Positions 35,462 to 45,100 of a stretch of DNA of 64,000 nt are shown in pieces. The DNA is taken from positions 1 to 64,000 of the forward strand of contig JAUXWQ010000019.1 of assembly GCA_030680235.1 (NCBI GenBank). Direction: 5' to 3'. The stretch comes from Coxiellaceae bacterium (GTDB lineage: Bacteria > Pseudomonadota > Gammaproteobacteria > Coxiellales > Coxiellaceae). The notes beneath the pieces were generated by a model, which had not been told where the DNA came from, searched no databases, and was given only the letters and a program-made list of their open reading frames with translations. Each line of letters begins with the position of its first letter. Position 1 is the first letter of the stretch. Made by a program: the position numbers and the translations under genes.

Positions 35462-36952
35462 ATGATGTTGCTCAAACCAATAAAATACACAGCGATCTTC
35501 TCTTGTTTGTTTCTAGCCTTATGTGCCAATGCTGATTCAGTTCGGGCGATTCAATGGGGAGATTGTGCTCCTTCACAGTTTAACAATAATCCGAAGTATC
35601 AGTGTGCGAAGGTGACTGTCCCGTTGGATTATCGCAATCCATCCATCGGTGTTACCACTTTAGCGGTTGTAAAATACAAAAAATACGACTCCGCAAGCAA
35701 ACCATTATTTATCAATGCTGGTGGGCCTTGGGTTAGTTTATCTAGCGAAAGCAAAGCCTTTGAAAAATTCAGTGATGATATCTATAAAACATTTTTTATT
35801 GTTTATTTTGATCCAAGAGGCGTTGGATTAAGTGAAAGTCTCCATGATTGCTCAACACAATTGCCGCCAGTACCAGGAAGCATTTTTGAAAGCAGCAACT
35901 TTAAAAGCACATTCAATAATTTTCAAAACAACTTATCTGCTTGCTTTCAAGCTGAGTCTAATCCAGTAAAATATTATATGAGTACTGAAAATACCGCCCA
36001 AGATATGAATACTATTCGATTAGCTGCTGGGTATAATCAGATTAGCTATATAGGCAGCTCTTATGGGACACAGCTGGGCTCTGTTTATTTATCGTTGTAT
36101 CCAAACACGGTAGATAAAATGATTTTAGATGGCAATATGAATCCAGCGCATCAAGCGCAATCATTGTTTACTGGCAGTGCTGCAGGGTATCAAAAGGCAT
36201 TAAATTATTTGTTTGATCGATGCGAACAAAATCCTTCTTGCGTGCTTTATCCCAATCCACGACAAAGTTATGCGCTTTTGTTGTCACACATTGAATCTGG
36301 CTCGGTTGTTAATCAATTAAATACTTCGCAGGTTATTTTACCGCAAGATTTTTACAATCAAATATCCCCTATGCTGATGGAATTAGATACCTATCCTTTA
36401 ATTTTAGATTTAATTGCAGATGGCCTTAGCACGAATGCTATTCCTGTGATGATCAACCTGCCAACAACCATTACAAAAGAATCTTTGGTATACAGCGCTG
36501 TCATGGGTGGCGATTACAAAAAAGAGGGTTTAGAAAACGACATCAGCGCGCTGTCATTCGCGAGCCAATATTGGAATCAAAATAGTTTATCGAGCTACCA
36601 AATTCTGACCAGTCTTCCTTATAGTGAGAATTTATTAGGCTGTTACAATCACCTGCCGAATCATCCGTTGCCAGATTTAACATACCCAAGCACTATAAAT
36701 CCTGTTTTGATTATCGGAAACTATTATGATCCGACAACGGTTTATTCTAATAGTGTTGCGATGAATAAAATAATTCCAAATTCGGTGCTTTTAAGTTTTA
36801 ATGGTGCAGGGCATACAGCCTTAGCGTATTTTACAAATGCTAACTATTTTTCATGCATAGATAATTACGCATATCAGTATCTATTAACAGGTGTCACACC
36901 GCCACCTGGCACGGTCTGTAGTGCGTTAATAGATCCTAGCTCACTACGCTAA
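35462..36952 (+). CDS. Exported alpha/beta hydrolase, tripeptidyl-aminopeptidase (TAP) type
   Basis: A 496-residue protein with a signal peptide (residues 1-24, ending CANA). The alpha/beta hydrolase fold shows the oxyanion region FINAGGPW, YFDPRGVGLSE, and the nucleophile elbow YIGSSYGTQLG with Ser200. The C-terminal TAP-like domain supplies the acid in IIGNYYDPTT and the base in FNGAGHTALAYF. This family includes prolyl and tripeptidyl aminopeptidases and related esterases secreted by many bacteria. Probable periplasmic or extracellular peptide hydrolysis is inferred. ATG 35462 or 35465 could both start it. Confidence 0.88.
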   Translation: MMLLKPIKYTAIFSCLFLALCANADSVRAIQWGDCAPSQFNNNPKYQCAKVTVPLDYRNPSIGVTTLAVVKYKKYDSASKPLFINAGGPWVSLSSESKAFEKFSDDIYKTFFIVYFDPRGVGLSESLHDCSTQLPPVPGSIFESSNFKSTFNNFQNNLSACFQAESNPVKYYMSTENTAQDMNTIRLAAGYNQISYIGSSYGTQLGSVYLSLYPNTVDKMILDGNMNPAHQAQSLFTGSAAGYQKALNYLFDRCEQNPSCVLYPNPRQSYALLLSHIESGSVVNQLNTSQVILPQDFYNQISPMLMELDTYPLILDLIADGLSTNAIPVMINLPTTITKESLVYSAVMGGDYKKEGLENDISALSFASQYWNQNSLSSYQILTSLPYSENLLGCYNHLPNHPLPDLTYPSTINPVLIIGNYYDPTTVYSNSVAMNKIIPNSVLLSFNGAGHTALAYFTNANYFSCIDNYAYQYLLTGVTPPPGTVCSALIDPSSLR

Positions 36953-36967
36953 AAGGTTATTAAAAAC

Positions 36968-37570
36968 ATGGACGATTTTTTTAAATCTGTTACAGATGCG
37001 ATTGCGCAGCTTAATCAATATCTGCCAATTTCTGCTGGCTTTATTGTGCTTTTATTTCTAATACATATTGTCAATTGGATGGTGGGCTATCGTCTTAATA
37101 TTTTAGGTATTTGGCCTCGCAAAAAATGGGGGTGGATTGGAATCCCCTTCTCCCCTTTTTTGCATGGCAATTTTGGGCATTTAATTGTCAACTCTGTACC
37201 GCTTTTTATTTTTTCAAATTTAATTTTATTGCAAGGTTTAACTAACTATTTAATAGTTTCCGCCATTATTATTTTACTCAGTGGTTTTTTAATTTGGCTT
37301 TTTGGGCGCCGAGGCATCCACATTGGTGCTAGCGCTTTAATTATGGGCTACTTGGGTTATATTACGATTGGCATTTATTATAAGCCCTCCCCTCTTTCCT
37401 TTATTGTTGGCATTGTTGCTGTTTTTTATTTCAGCTCTATGTTTACGAATTTACTACCAAGCAATGACAAACGCATATCATGGGAAGGCCATTTATTTGG
37501 CTTTATTGCGGGTGTTTCGGCGGTATATTTGTTGCCGTATGTGATACTCCTACTGCCCCACAGCTACTGA
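36968..37570 (+). CDS. Rhomboid-family intramembrane serine protease
   Basis: A 200-residue protein with six or so helices. The rhomboid signatures are HGNFGHLIVNSVPL in the second helix, the serine in HIGASALIMG (S122), and the histidine in WEGHLFGFIAG (H175), so the Ser-His dyad is complete. Rhomboids cut single-pass membrane proteins inside the bilayer. It starts 15 bp after the hydrolase stop and is probably cotranscribed, so it could process exported products, but no substrate is evident. Confidence 0.9.
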   Translation: MDDFFKSVTDAIAQLNQYLPISAGFIVLLFLIHIVNWMVGYRLNILGIWPRKKWGWIGIPFSPFLHGNFGHLIVNSVPLFIFSNLILLQGLTNYLIVSAIIILLSGFLIWLFGRRGIHIGASALIMGYLGYITIGIYYKPSPLSFIVGIVAVFYFSSMFTNLLPSNDKRISWEGHLFGFIAGVSAVYLLPYVILLLPHSY

Positions 37571-37714
37571 TTAAAAAAAGTCGCTAACGCCGCGCTGGTG
37601 CTGGGGATTTATGAAAGCGGGAATCGCTAAAAATGCGACATTCTACAGTAAGAGGCTGTTGCAGGCGTGATAGAATAATGAGGTCGTGTTTCGTAAATTC
37701 AAAAGGAGTTGGCA

Positions 37715-37915
37715 ATGAAAAAATTAGCGATCTGCATTTCTTTAGTTGGTATGGCAGTCAGCACTATTTCCTGTGTTGCGGTTATACCTATTCATAAATG
37801 CTATGGTCTTCCTGTTTGTAAACAAAACCCAAGTGAATGCCAGCTTGATAAAGAGAAAGGCTTGTATCAAAGAAAAAGCACAGCAACCTGTAAAATGGAT
37901 GGCGGGCATTTCTAA
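37715..37915 (+). CDS. Small exported cysteine-rich protein
   Basis: A 66-residue product. AAGGAG lies seven bases before ATG 37715. The N-terminus KKLAICISLVGMAVSTISC is a signal sequence and its cysteine could be a weak lipobox. The mature part has four further cysteines (KCYG, VCKQN, ECQLD, TCKMD), enough for two disulfides. No family is recognised. A periplasmic or outer-membrane lipopeptide is the likeliest reading. Confidence 0.62.
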   Translation: MKKLAICISLVGMAVSTISCVAVIPIHKCYGLPVCKQNPSECQLDKEKGLYQRKSTATCKMDGGHF

Positions 37916-37945
37916 AACTTCGTAACGACTCATTACACGCTGGAA

Positions 37946-38031
37946 TGCGAGCGCGAGTATAACGAGTGAATTTGCACGATCTTTCGTTACGTGATGTTTT
38001 CTGCAAAACACGCATTACACTCGCGCTCGCA
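37946..38031. repeat. REP-like palindrome, family P
   Basis: Arms TGCGAGCGCGAGTATAACGA and the complementary CGCATTACACTCGCGCTCGC flank a loop with ATTTGCACGATCTTTCGTTACG. It lies between the small cysteine-rich gene and the 905-residue repeat protein. The same arm sequence, as a half unit, recurs at about 40940-40985 after that gene. Confidence 0.78.
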
Positions 38032-38181
38032 CACATCTTGCAATACATAATAGAATCAATGAGTTGCAGAGTTTTTCGTGAAATTGCCATAAAAATTGGC
38101 TTAAAATCGTACCCGTTGATCCATCATTATTGATGTTTCTTGTCTATAATGCTCTTAGATAGCACAAAACAAGAGAAAAAG

Positions 38182-40899
38182 ATGGCCCTACCGAGCGGCG
38201 CACATAAAAGCTTTCGTCAAGAAGCCTTTTCGATCGTCATCAAAAAAGGACAAGATGACAAATTTTTCCCCGTGTTTGCGCACACTGAAACAGAGGATCT
38301 AGCAGCACTCAAAGCAGAAATTCCCGCGCTCGCTGGAAAATTCACTGAGCTTGAAGGCAGCGCCACCTACACCCATAAAATAGAACTGATTAAAAGTCTA
38401 AGGCGTATTCTACAACGATTGCGTGGCGAGCTAAATCACTTGTATGGCCTGATATCAGATGACGAAAAAGAAAAAATTAGAAAAAAACTGTGCGAAGAAA
38501 TTGCATGCCATGCAGGATTGCATGATCGCGCAGAAGAAATCATTTTATCCTTTGATCAACCTAAAAATTTCGCAGAATTGTTGCAAATAGCCAGAGAAGA
38601 TATCGTTCAACGCTTGGGTGTTTCACTCTTGGGTGAAGTGCATGCTGCCAATACGATGACACATATTGCGCATGACCAACACTACGGCGTACGCCAAAAA
38701 AACAAAGATGATGAATATGTCGGTGATTTCACGCCAGCGTATCTTGAAGCTGCATTAAAAAACACCTTTAGCGAAAAATACACACCCTTTCTTTTACCGT
38801 TTCTTTTGCTTGATTTTTTACGAACACAGCTTGCCACTGTCTATACGGGTGCTAAAAAAGAGGGTTTTCCAACAGAGGAGGATCAGCTTAATGATATTTA
38901 TGGATTTGATATCGGTGATTTAAAGAAAATGACTGCGATCATTGAAAAATATTTACCGGTTTCTAAAGGAGAACGCTCAGGGATCGATAATAGCTATTTT
39001 ATTATTGTAGAATCAGAAGACGGTATTAGCAGTTATCACAAAGACATCAACTGGCAATACATTTTAAAACAAATTTTTAAAAAACTTAAAGATGACTATT
39101 GCGATAAAACTAAACCGCTAGTGCCAACCACTCTTGAAGAATTAGCGGCTGCCTTTTCTCTAGAGGCAATAGTGACCGATGAAACAATAGCCTCCGTATT
39201 CAGAAATTTCAATACCGACTTTGGCAATAACGCAGCACTATTAACAGTACAGTATCGACGCAATCCAGAGGGATTTAAAACTGTTTTTGAGCGACCTGAA
39301 TTTATTTCACTACTCGATAAAATAGCATTTGAAGAAGTGCCGCAGCCTATCATTGAAACGCTTTCTTTGGACGCTCTCTTGAATATTTATTTCAAGCAGC
39401 ATTCCAATGTGTCGCCAACAATCAACGATCTTTACCCGATCTTAGTAGAAAAAATAGCTGCTGAATCTTCTGATTACAAGTACATTGCAGCGCTACTCAA
39501 TCTGCTGGCAATCAACGCAACAGATATGAGTGAATTAATCCGCTGGCTCACACCGCCAATCAAAGAAGGCAAAAATGGTTTTTATTGGTGGATGAACGCA
39601 CTTTCTTGGGCTTGTCATAACAAGCTCGCTGCTGCACCAAAGATGATCGATGCTTTAATTCAATTGATCGCGAAAACTCCTGATCCTGCGCAACTGATTC
39701 AAGGATTATCAGAAACAGTAGCAGAAGGTGAAGACAAAGGCAAAAACGGTTTTTATTGGTGGATGAACGCACTTTCTTGGGCTTGTCAAAACAATCTCGC
39801 TGCTGCACCAAAGATGATCGATGCTTTAATTCAATTGATCGCGAAAACTCCTGATCCTGCGCGACTGATTCAAGGATTATCAGAAATCGCAGCAGAAAGT
39901 CTAGGCAAAGGCAAAAACGGTTTTTATTGGTGGATGAGCGCACTTTCTTGGGCTTGTCAAAACAATCTCGCTGCTGCACCAAAGATGATCGATGCTTTAA
40001 TTCAATTGATCGCGAAAACTCCTGATCCTGCGCGACTGATTCAAGGATTATCAGAAATAGCAGTAGAAAGTCTAAGCAAAGGCAAAAATGGTTTTTATTG
40101 GTGGATGAACGCACTTTCTTTGGCTTGTGAGAACAAACTCGCTGCTGCACCAACGATGATCGATGCTTTAATGCAATTGATCGCAAAAACCAATGATCCC
40201 ACGCAACTGATTCAAGGATTATCAGAAACCGCGGCAGAAGGTCCAAACAAAGGCGAAAATGGTTTTTATTGCTGGATGAACGCACTTGCTTTGGCTTGTC
40301 AAAACAATCCCCTATTGGTTTTTAACATTACTGATGCCGCTTTAACACTAATTGAAAAAGACAAAGCGGCCATAAAACCCATAGTTTTAAATTTTACAAA
40401 TAATGTGTTAGAAAATTTAAATACTTACTTTGTAAACACGGAAATTTCTTTCGAAAAAAAATTACGCACTTTTCATCTAGTGATACATTTCGCAAACTTT
40501 TTTAACCATTCGTCAAAAACAACCGATTCTGTAGCCATGTCGGAATCGCTAAAAAAAATCTATTTTAGCCTGTTTAAATCACTGGAAGCACCTGAAGCAC
40601 AGGCGTCATTTAATGCTTGCCCATCTCTTTTGCTTAGTTTTTTTGAAACGAGCGCTTCAAAAAAATACCTGCAACAGTATTGTGAAGATAAAATAAAAAA
40701 TGAAAATGGTATGGCTTGGCATCGTGAGCACCTAAAGCCTGGCACACTGTTTTCCCTATTGATTGATAAACAACGGAACTCAGGCTTGTTTGCGACTAAA
40801 TCTAGCGCAACCCGATTAGCACTCAATAAGATTGTAGAAAAAATGCAGAAGGCGGGCACACAAAAAACATCGCATTCTGTTTCTCAAAATAAAAGCTGA
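38182..40899 (+). CDS. Large protein with five 57-residue internal repeats, unknown function
   Basis: ATG 38182 has AAGAG six bases before it and a TATAAT hexamer at 38145-38150, so I prefer it to a TTG at 38140 and an ATG at 38149; the protein is then 905 residues. The N-terminal 460 residues are mainly helical and unrecognised. Five copies of a helical repeat follow (unit around GFYWWMNALSWACQNN then AAAPKMIDALIQLIAKTPDP), period exactly 57 residues, then a helical C-terminus ending in KTSHSVSQNKS. No signal peptide or membrane helix is seen. Tandem helical repeats of this sort usually make protein-binding solenoids. In a Legionellales genome a host-directed effector is a fair hypothesis, not shown. 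Confidence 0.72.
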   Translation: MALPSGAHKSFRQEAFSIVIKKGQDDKFFPVFAHTETEDLAALKAEIPALAGKFTELEGSATYTHKIELIKSLRRILQRLRGELNHLYGLISDDEKEKIRKKLCEEIACHAGLHDRAEEIILSFDQPKNFAELLQIAREDIVQRLGVSLLGEVHAANTMTHIAHDQHYGVRQKNKDDEYVGDFTPAYLEAALKNTFSEKYTPFLLPFLLLDFLRTQLATVYTGAKKEGFPTEEDQLNDIYGFDIGDLKKMTAIIEKYLPVSKGERSGIDNSYFIIVESEDGISSYHKDINWQYILKQIFKKLKDDYCDKTKPLVPTTLEELAAAFSLEAIVTDETIASVFRNFNTDFGNNAALLTVQYRRNPEGFKTVFERPEFISLLDKIAFEEVPQPIIETLSLDALLNIYFKQHSNVSPTINDLYPILVEKIAAESSDYKYIAALLNLLAINATDMSELIRWLTPPIKEGKNGFYWWMNALSWACHNKLAAAPKMIDALIQLIAKTPDPAQLIQGLSETVAEGEDKGKNGFYWWMNALSWACQNNLAAAPKMIDALIQLIAKTPDPARLIQGLSEIAAESLGKGKNGFYWWMSALSWACQNNLAAAPKMIDALIQLIAKTPDPARLIQGLSEIAVESLSKGKNGFYWWMNALSLACENKLAAAPTMIDALMQLIAKTNDPTQLIQGLSETAAEGPNKGENGFYCWMNALALACQNNPLLVFNITDAALTLIEKDKAAIKPIVLNFTNNVLENLNTYFVNTEISFEKKLRTFHLVIHFANFFNHSSKTTDSVAMSESLKKIYFSLFKSLEAPEAQASFNACPSLLLSFFETSASKKYLQQYCEDKIKNENGMAWHREHLKPGTLFSLLIDKQRNSGLFATKSSATRLALNKIVEKMQKAGTQKTSHSVSQNKS
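39568..40310 (+). repeat. 171-bp tandem coding repeats (four full plus one partial)
   Basis: Units begin at 39568, 39739, 39910, 40081 and 40252, each 171 bp, in frame within the 905-residue protein. Units two and three are almost identical at DNA level, with few silent changes, which indicates recent duplication or gene conversion, while units four and five have diverged. Repeat number could vary between strains. Confidence 0.92.
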
Positions 40900-41244
40900 G
40901 CTGTAACTGCCATTACCGTGGGAAACTGTCGGACTAAACTCCGTGTTTTCTGCAAAATACACGTTACACTCGCGCTCGCATCAAAAAACGAAAACGTTTT
41001 TTATCACCTTAGAGCCTGTTTAAAATCTCCCGCCTCGCTGCAAATGATGCTATTTGGCATAAAAAATTAACAATTTTCGGTGAAGGCAGCAACAAGCATT
41101 CACCTTAAATTCTTAATTTTTTCTACTCAAATCTCATCATTTTCGCTTGAGCCTGAAGATCTTAAACAGGCTCTTACAAATTATTTTTGACAGCATGGCT
41201 ACTTAACTCTAGAATTCCCCTTCTTATCTTTTTAAGGACTAAAA
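40900..41244. other. Gene-free stretch with half REP unit and MITE
   Basis: This 345-bp space contains a half REP unit near 40940-40985 (CACGTTACACTCGCGCTCGC) and the family C miniature element at 41012-41173. The last 30 bp lead into the 105-residue gene, with TTAAGGAC as its probable ribosome binding site. I see no gene here. Confidence 0.7.
41012..41173. mobile_element. MITE family C with TTA target duplication
   Basis: A 162-bp element with inverted ends GAGCCTGTTTAAAATCT and its complement AGATCTTAAACAGGCTC (one mismatch), flanked by TTA on both sides (41009-41011, 41174-41176). A 3-bp TNA duplication and GAGCC-type ends are known for parts of the IS5 family (IS1031/IS427 groups), so mobilisation by such a transposase is inferred. 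The interior is AT-rich and non-coding. Confidence 0.78.
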
Positions 41245-41562
41245 ATGCGGTCTGAAACTGTTACTTGCGCACTTTTTTTTGCCGAAAATCTGTGTTTTGG
41301 CCCCAATTTTATTCGTCCAGAAGGCACTCATCCAAAAAATGTTTTCCCTGAAACAGAAAATGAAATTCGGCTGGTTGTATTTTATTTAGCCTTTGCGCAA
41401 TGGATTGGATTAGATCCAAAGCACAAAACAGCTGTTGCCAAACAATATGACATAGAATTTTTAAAAACCCTTGAAGAAAATACTCGCAAAAAGATAGTAT
41501 TCGCCGAAAATTACCTGCAAAAAGAAATAGTTCAAACCTTTTCAAGAGGAAGTAATACATGA
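41245..41562 (+). CDS. Unknown 105-residue protein, first of a tandem paralogous pair
   Basis: ATG 41245 follows AAGGAC. The product has no signal peptide. It shares with the next gene the pattern CALFFAENLCFGPNFIRPEG then VFPETENEIRLVVFYLAFAQ, so both derive from one ancestor. The common part covers residues 8-50; the tails differ. Its TGA overlaps the next ATG (ATGA at 41559-41562). No function is recognised. Confidence 0.65.
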   Translation: MRSETVTCALFFAENLCFGPNFIRPEGTHPKNVFPETENEIRLVVFYLAFAQWIGLDPKHKTAVAKQYDIEFLKTLEENTRKKIVFAENYLQKEIVQTFSRGSNT

Positions 41563-42098
41563 AGGAAAAATTAGCGATTTGTGTGTTATTTGCATCAAAA
41601 GAGGGTGTATTTGGCCCTACTTTTATACGTTCAGATAATGGATGTCATGAACAAGTTTTCCCAGAAACAGAAAACGAACTGGCATTGGTACTTGCCTTTT
41701 TATCAATTGCAGAGGTAGCGCAATTTGAATTGGCCAGCATGACAGCGTTAGGGGCTTTTTATAATAGTGTAAATCTGCTTGAAGCAAGTGCACGTAACGA
41801 ATTGCTTTCTAAAGAATGCAGTGCTCGTAACGCGTTTACTAAACAAATGCGCTTGAGTTTTCGTGAAACGACAGATGCCTATCTGTCTTCTAACAACTCA
41901 GAACCTTCTAAAAAAGGAAGAGTTGAAGTACTGCTGGAGTCTATTGAAATGCGTGAACGCACAGCACTGTTACAGGCGGAAGAAACAGCATCTGCAATAT
42001 TAAACAAACAAATAAAATTGTTTTGCCGACTATTTGATCCGAAAAAAGAGACAGAAAAACCCGCTGCTAAAAAACCAAGATGCGAGCCGCGCCTGTAA
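41559..42098 (+). CDS. Unknown 179-residue protein, second of a tandem paralogous pair
   Basis: The N-terminal 50 residues match the upstream protein (CVLFASKEGVFGPTFIRSDN then VFPETENELALVLAFLSIAE). A longer helical region follows, with conserved-looking RLSFRETTDAY, and a very basic C-terminus (KKETEKPAAKKPRCEPRL). It overlaps the first gene by four bases, so both are made together and may form a complex. No known family comes to mind. Confidence 0.65.
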   Translation: MKEKLAICVLFASKEGVFGPTFIRSDNGCHEQVFPETENELALVLAFLSIAEVAQFELASMTALGAFYNSVNLLEASARNELLSKECSARNAFTKQMRLSFRETTDAYLSSNNSEPSKKGRVEVLLESIEMRERTALLQAEETASAILNKQIKLFCRLFDPKKETEKPAAKKPRCEPRL

Positions 42099-42140
42099 TA
42101 AGCGCTCTCGTCTCATGTCTAAAAAAAAAGGGGTGCGGCA

Positions 42141-45100
42141 TTAACCTGTTACAGCTCCTAAGAGATACTCCATCCAAAGATTGGTTAGTATCTCCTGAAC
42201 ACGGTTTTGTCCCTGACGCTCACTGATGTTATCAATATCAATAATGTCCATTGGTTGATATTGCCACGAACAGGCATACACCGCTTTTGTGCGTTTACCC
42301 GTCACAGGATCAATTTGCCATTGTAAGCATTGTGCACACACCCCTTTTAACATGCACTGCATTGAGCCATAAACGGAAGCAGTAAAAGCAGTGTCTTTTG
42401 AAAAATAGGTTTGTCGTAACGCTCGCATTGTTTTTAATAGCTGTGGCGAACCGATAATAAAAATATGTTTTGCATGACGCGCATCCCGAGAAGCGATAAA
42501 ACGCGTCTCTACAATAGCACTGTCTTTTTCACAAAATTCGATACTGTCCGCAATTTTACTTATCTGATCAAGCGCAAAGCGATTTTTTTCTGACATAATG
42601 CCCACAAAATGAATACTGTGCCCCGCTTGCTTTAATGTCTCACCCGTCGCTAATAAATACATGATTGCCATTTCATTGCCGATCATTAAAATAGGTTGAG
42701 GCACTTCTGGAATTTTTATTTTTGCACCAGTTGGCCCCATCACAGAAATAGCATCGCCTTTTTTCATGCAACCTAATATTTTTGTGCTCGCACCTTTTTC
42801 AACAATAAAAAAAGATAAATGATCGGGTTTATTTTTATAATAAATACCCAGTGCGGCAACGGTTTCTGTTTGCAAAGTGGTATCATCTATTTTTTTAGCG
42901 TAGGTTTCAAAGTTTTGCAAACGATAAAATTGTCCGGGTGTGTGCTGTTTTGCAAGCATGGGGGCATGAACAATTAACTCAACAATATTTTCCGTATGGC
43001 GAATATTATCTGTAAGTGTCGTTGTGAAAAGATGCTCAATCGTATTGCGAAATTGTGCATAATCAGATGCGATAAACTGCCCATCTACTGAAAGTGCGCA
43101 CATTATTTTTGGGTAACCTTTTTGTGCAGAGGCAATTGCTTTAACAACGCTACCATGAAAGACGGGGTGCGTATCCCCTAAAAAACTAACGCGTGGGTCA
43201 CTCGTAAAAATACCAAAATTTTCTTTAACATTGCCAATATGATCGACAGGATGTTTATTTTCATCAAAGCAACGATAATTATTGTTATCGCGTTCAAAAG
43301 TGCCTTTATGCTCGAATTCATACGCAATATTCGGTTTTGCACCTGTTGCCACAAAAATAGATTTGGCTGGAATGGTTTTTTGCTCGGTGCTTTTTTGCCA
43401 TAAACCACTTTCATCTTGTACGTTAGCATTGCAAATTAAAGCAGCACAATCACCGTGTTCATCGAGCACAGCAGAAGCAGGCTCTAAGCCTTCCGCATAA
43501 AAAATCCCCTCTTCAAAGGCTTTAATAAGCTCCTCATGATTGCGTTGATAAGCGGGCGATTCTTGAATGCTTTTACGATAGGCAATGGTGACACCGCCCC
43601 ACTCACGAATTAACTTATTCAATGCTGGCTTTGATTGTTGTCTCTCAGTGATTATTTTTTCTGCATGCGATAAAAATTCATCTAGAATAGAAAGACCCTG
43701 CACATCAAATTGCGAACGTAAATTATCTTCACCCATGACTGATTTTAAAATATGATAACGCTGATGCATTTTTTCAACTTGCACGATGTAATAAGCCTGT
43801 GCTTCTGTTGCGGCATCAACCCCAGTTAATCCCCCGCCAATCACAACCGCAGGTAATCGCATTTGCAAATTTGCTAGACTTGATTTTTTAATGGCGCCCG
43901 TTAACTGTAAAGCCATTAAAAAATCATTTGCGGAACGCATACCAGGTGCCAAGCTATTTTTAATCGACAATTCACGGGGTAATCCTGCACCCACGGCAAT
44001 AGAAATATGATCAAAGCCTAATTGCCATGCTGATTCAACCGTAACGGTTCCACCAAAACGCAGACCACCAATCAACTGAAAATGTGATCGACGCATTAAA
44101 CTTAAATAAATTAATTTTAAGAAATTTTTATCCCAGCGCACAGTAATGCCATATTCAGAAACACCTCCAAAACCTGACATAATGCGATTATCGAGCGATT
44201 CCTTTAATACATTAAAATCACGAATGGGGTTTTCAATAAAATGCTTTGGCAAGGGTTCAATTTTTAAGCCATCGCTGCCAACCACTGCGCAGCCTTCCAT
44301 TAGCAAATGGTGCGCCAATGTAAATCCAGCCGGACCCATCCCCGTTACCAATATTTTTTTATGATTGTAATTTTTTGGCGAAAACTGTGTTTTTCTAAGG
44401 GGATTCCAGCGAATCAATAGATCATAAATTTCAACGCCCCAAGGCAAATCTAATACGTCAGTTAATACGCGTGTTTCAACTTCAGGAATATTCACAGGAT
44501 CTTGTTTTTGATAAATACAAGCTTTCATGCAGTCATTACAGATACGATGACCTGTGACCGCACACAGGGGATTATCAATCGTGACAATCGCGAGTGCACC
44601 AATCCCAAAGCCATTTTTTTTTACGGTATGCATTTCAGATATTTTTTCTTCGAGCGGGCAACCTGCCAGCAAATCGCCTGCTGGATTGATTTTAAACCCT
44701 AATTCAGGACTGCTTTTTTTAACAGGAAAGCCTTTTGAACAAAAATCGCCTTCATTTTTATGACAGTAAACACAGTAGTCGATTTCATCCATCACCTCTG
44801 CACGCGACATGCGTGGATCTGTTAAACCAAAGCCATCACGTTCACGATGCGTTTCACAGGGTCCTTGCAACCTTTGCAGTGAATCGTTTTCAACGGGAAC
44901 TAAGGGTACTAAGTTCGTATAATCTTTTTTAGTAACGGGATGGTATAAGCGTGTATTTTTTTTCTTATCGACAAAAGCGAGATTGCAAGCGACAGTTTCA
45001 TCAAATAATTTTTTAACGTCTGATTGAATTTCAAATAATTCTGAAATAAAGCCCTCTAAAACAGGTGCGGTTGCAATCATCCAATCACTTTCTTGAATTG

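Noticed and set aside
39560-40285. 241-codon open frame on the minus strand inside the 905-residue repeat gene
   Set aside because: It is the antisense reading of the 171-bp repeats, which stays open because the same unit recurs in phase. It has repetitive low-quality composition and no start context.
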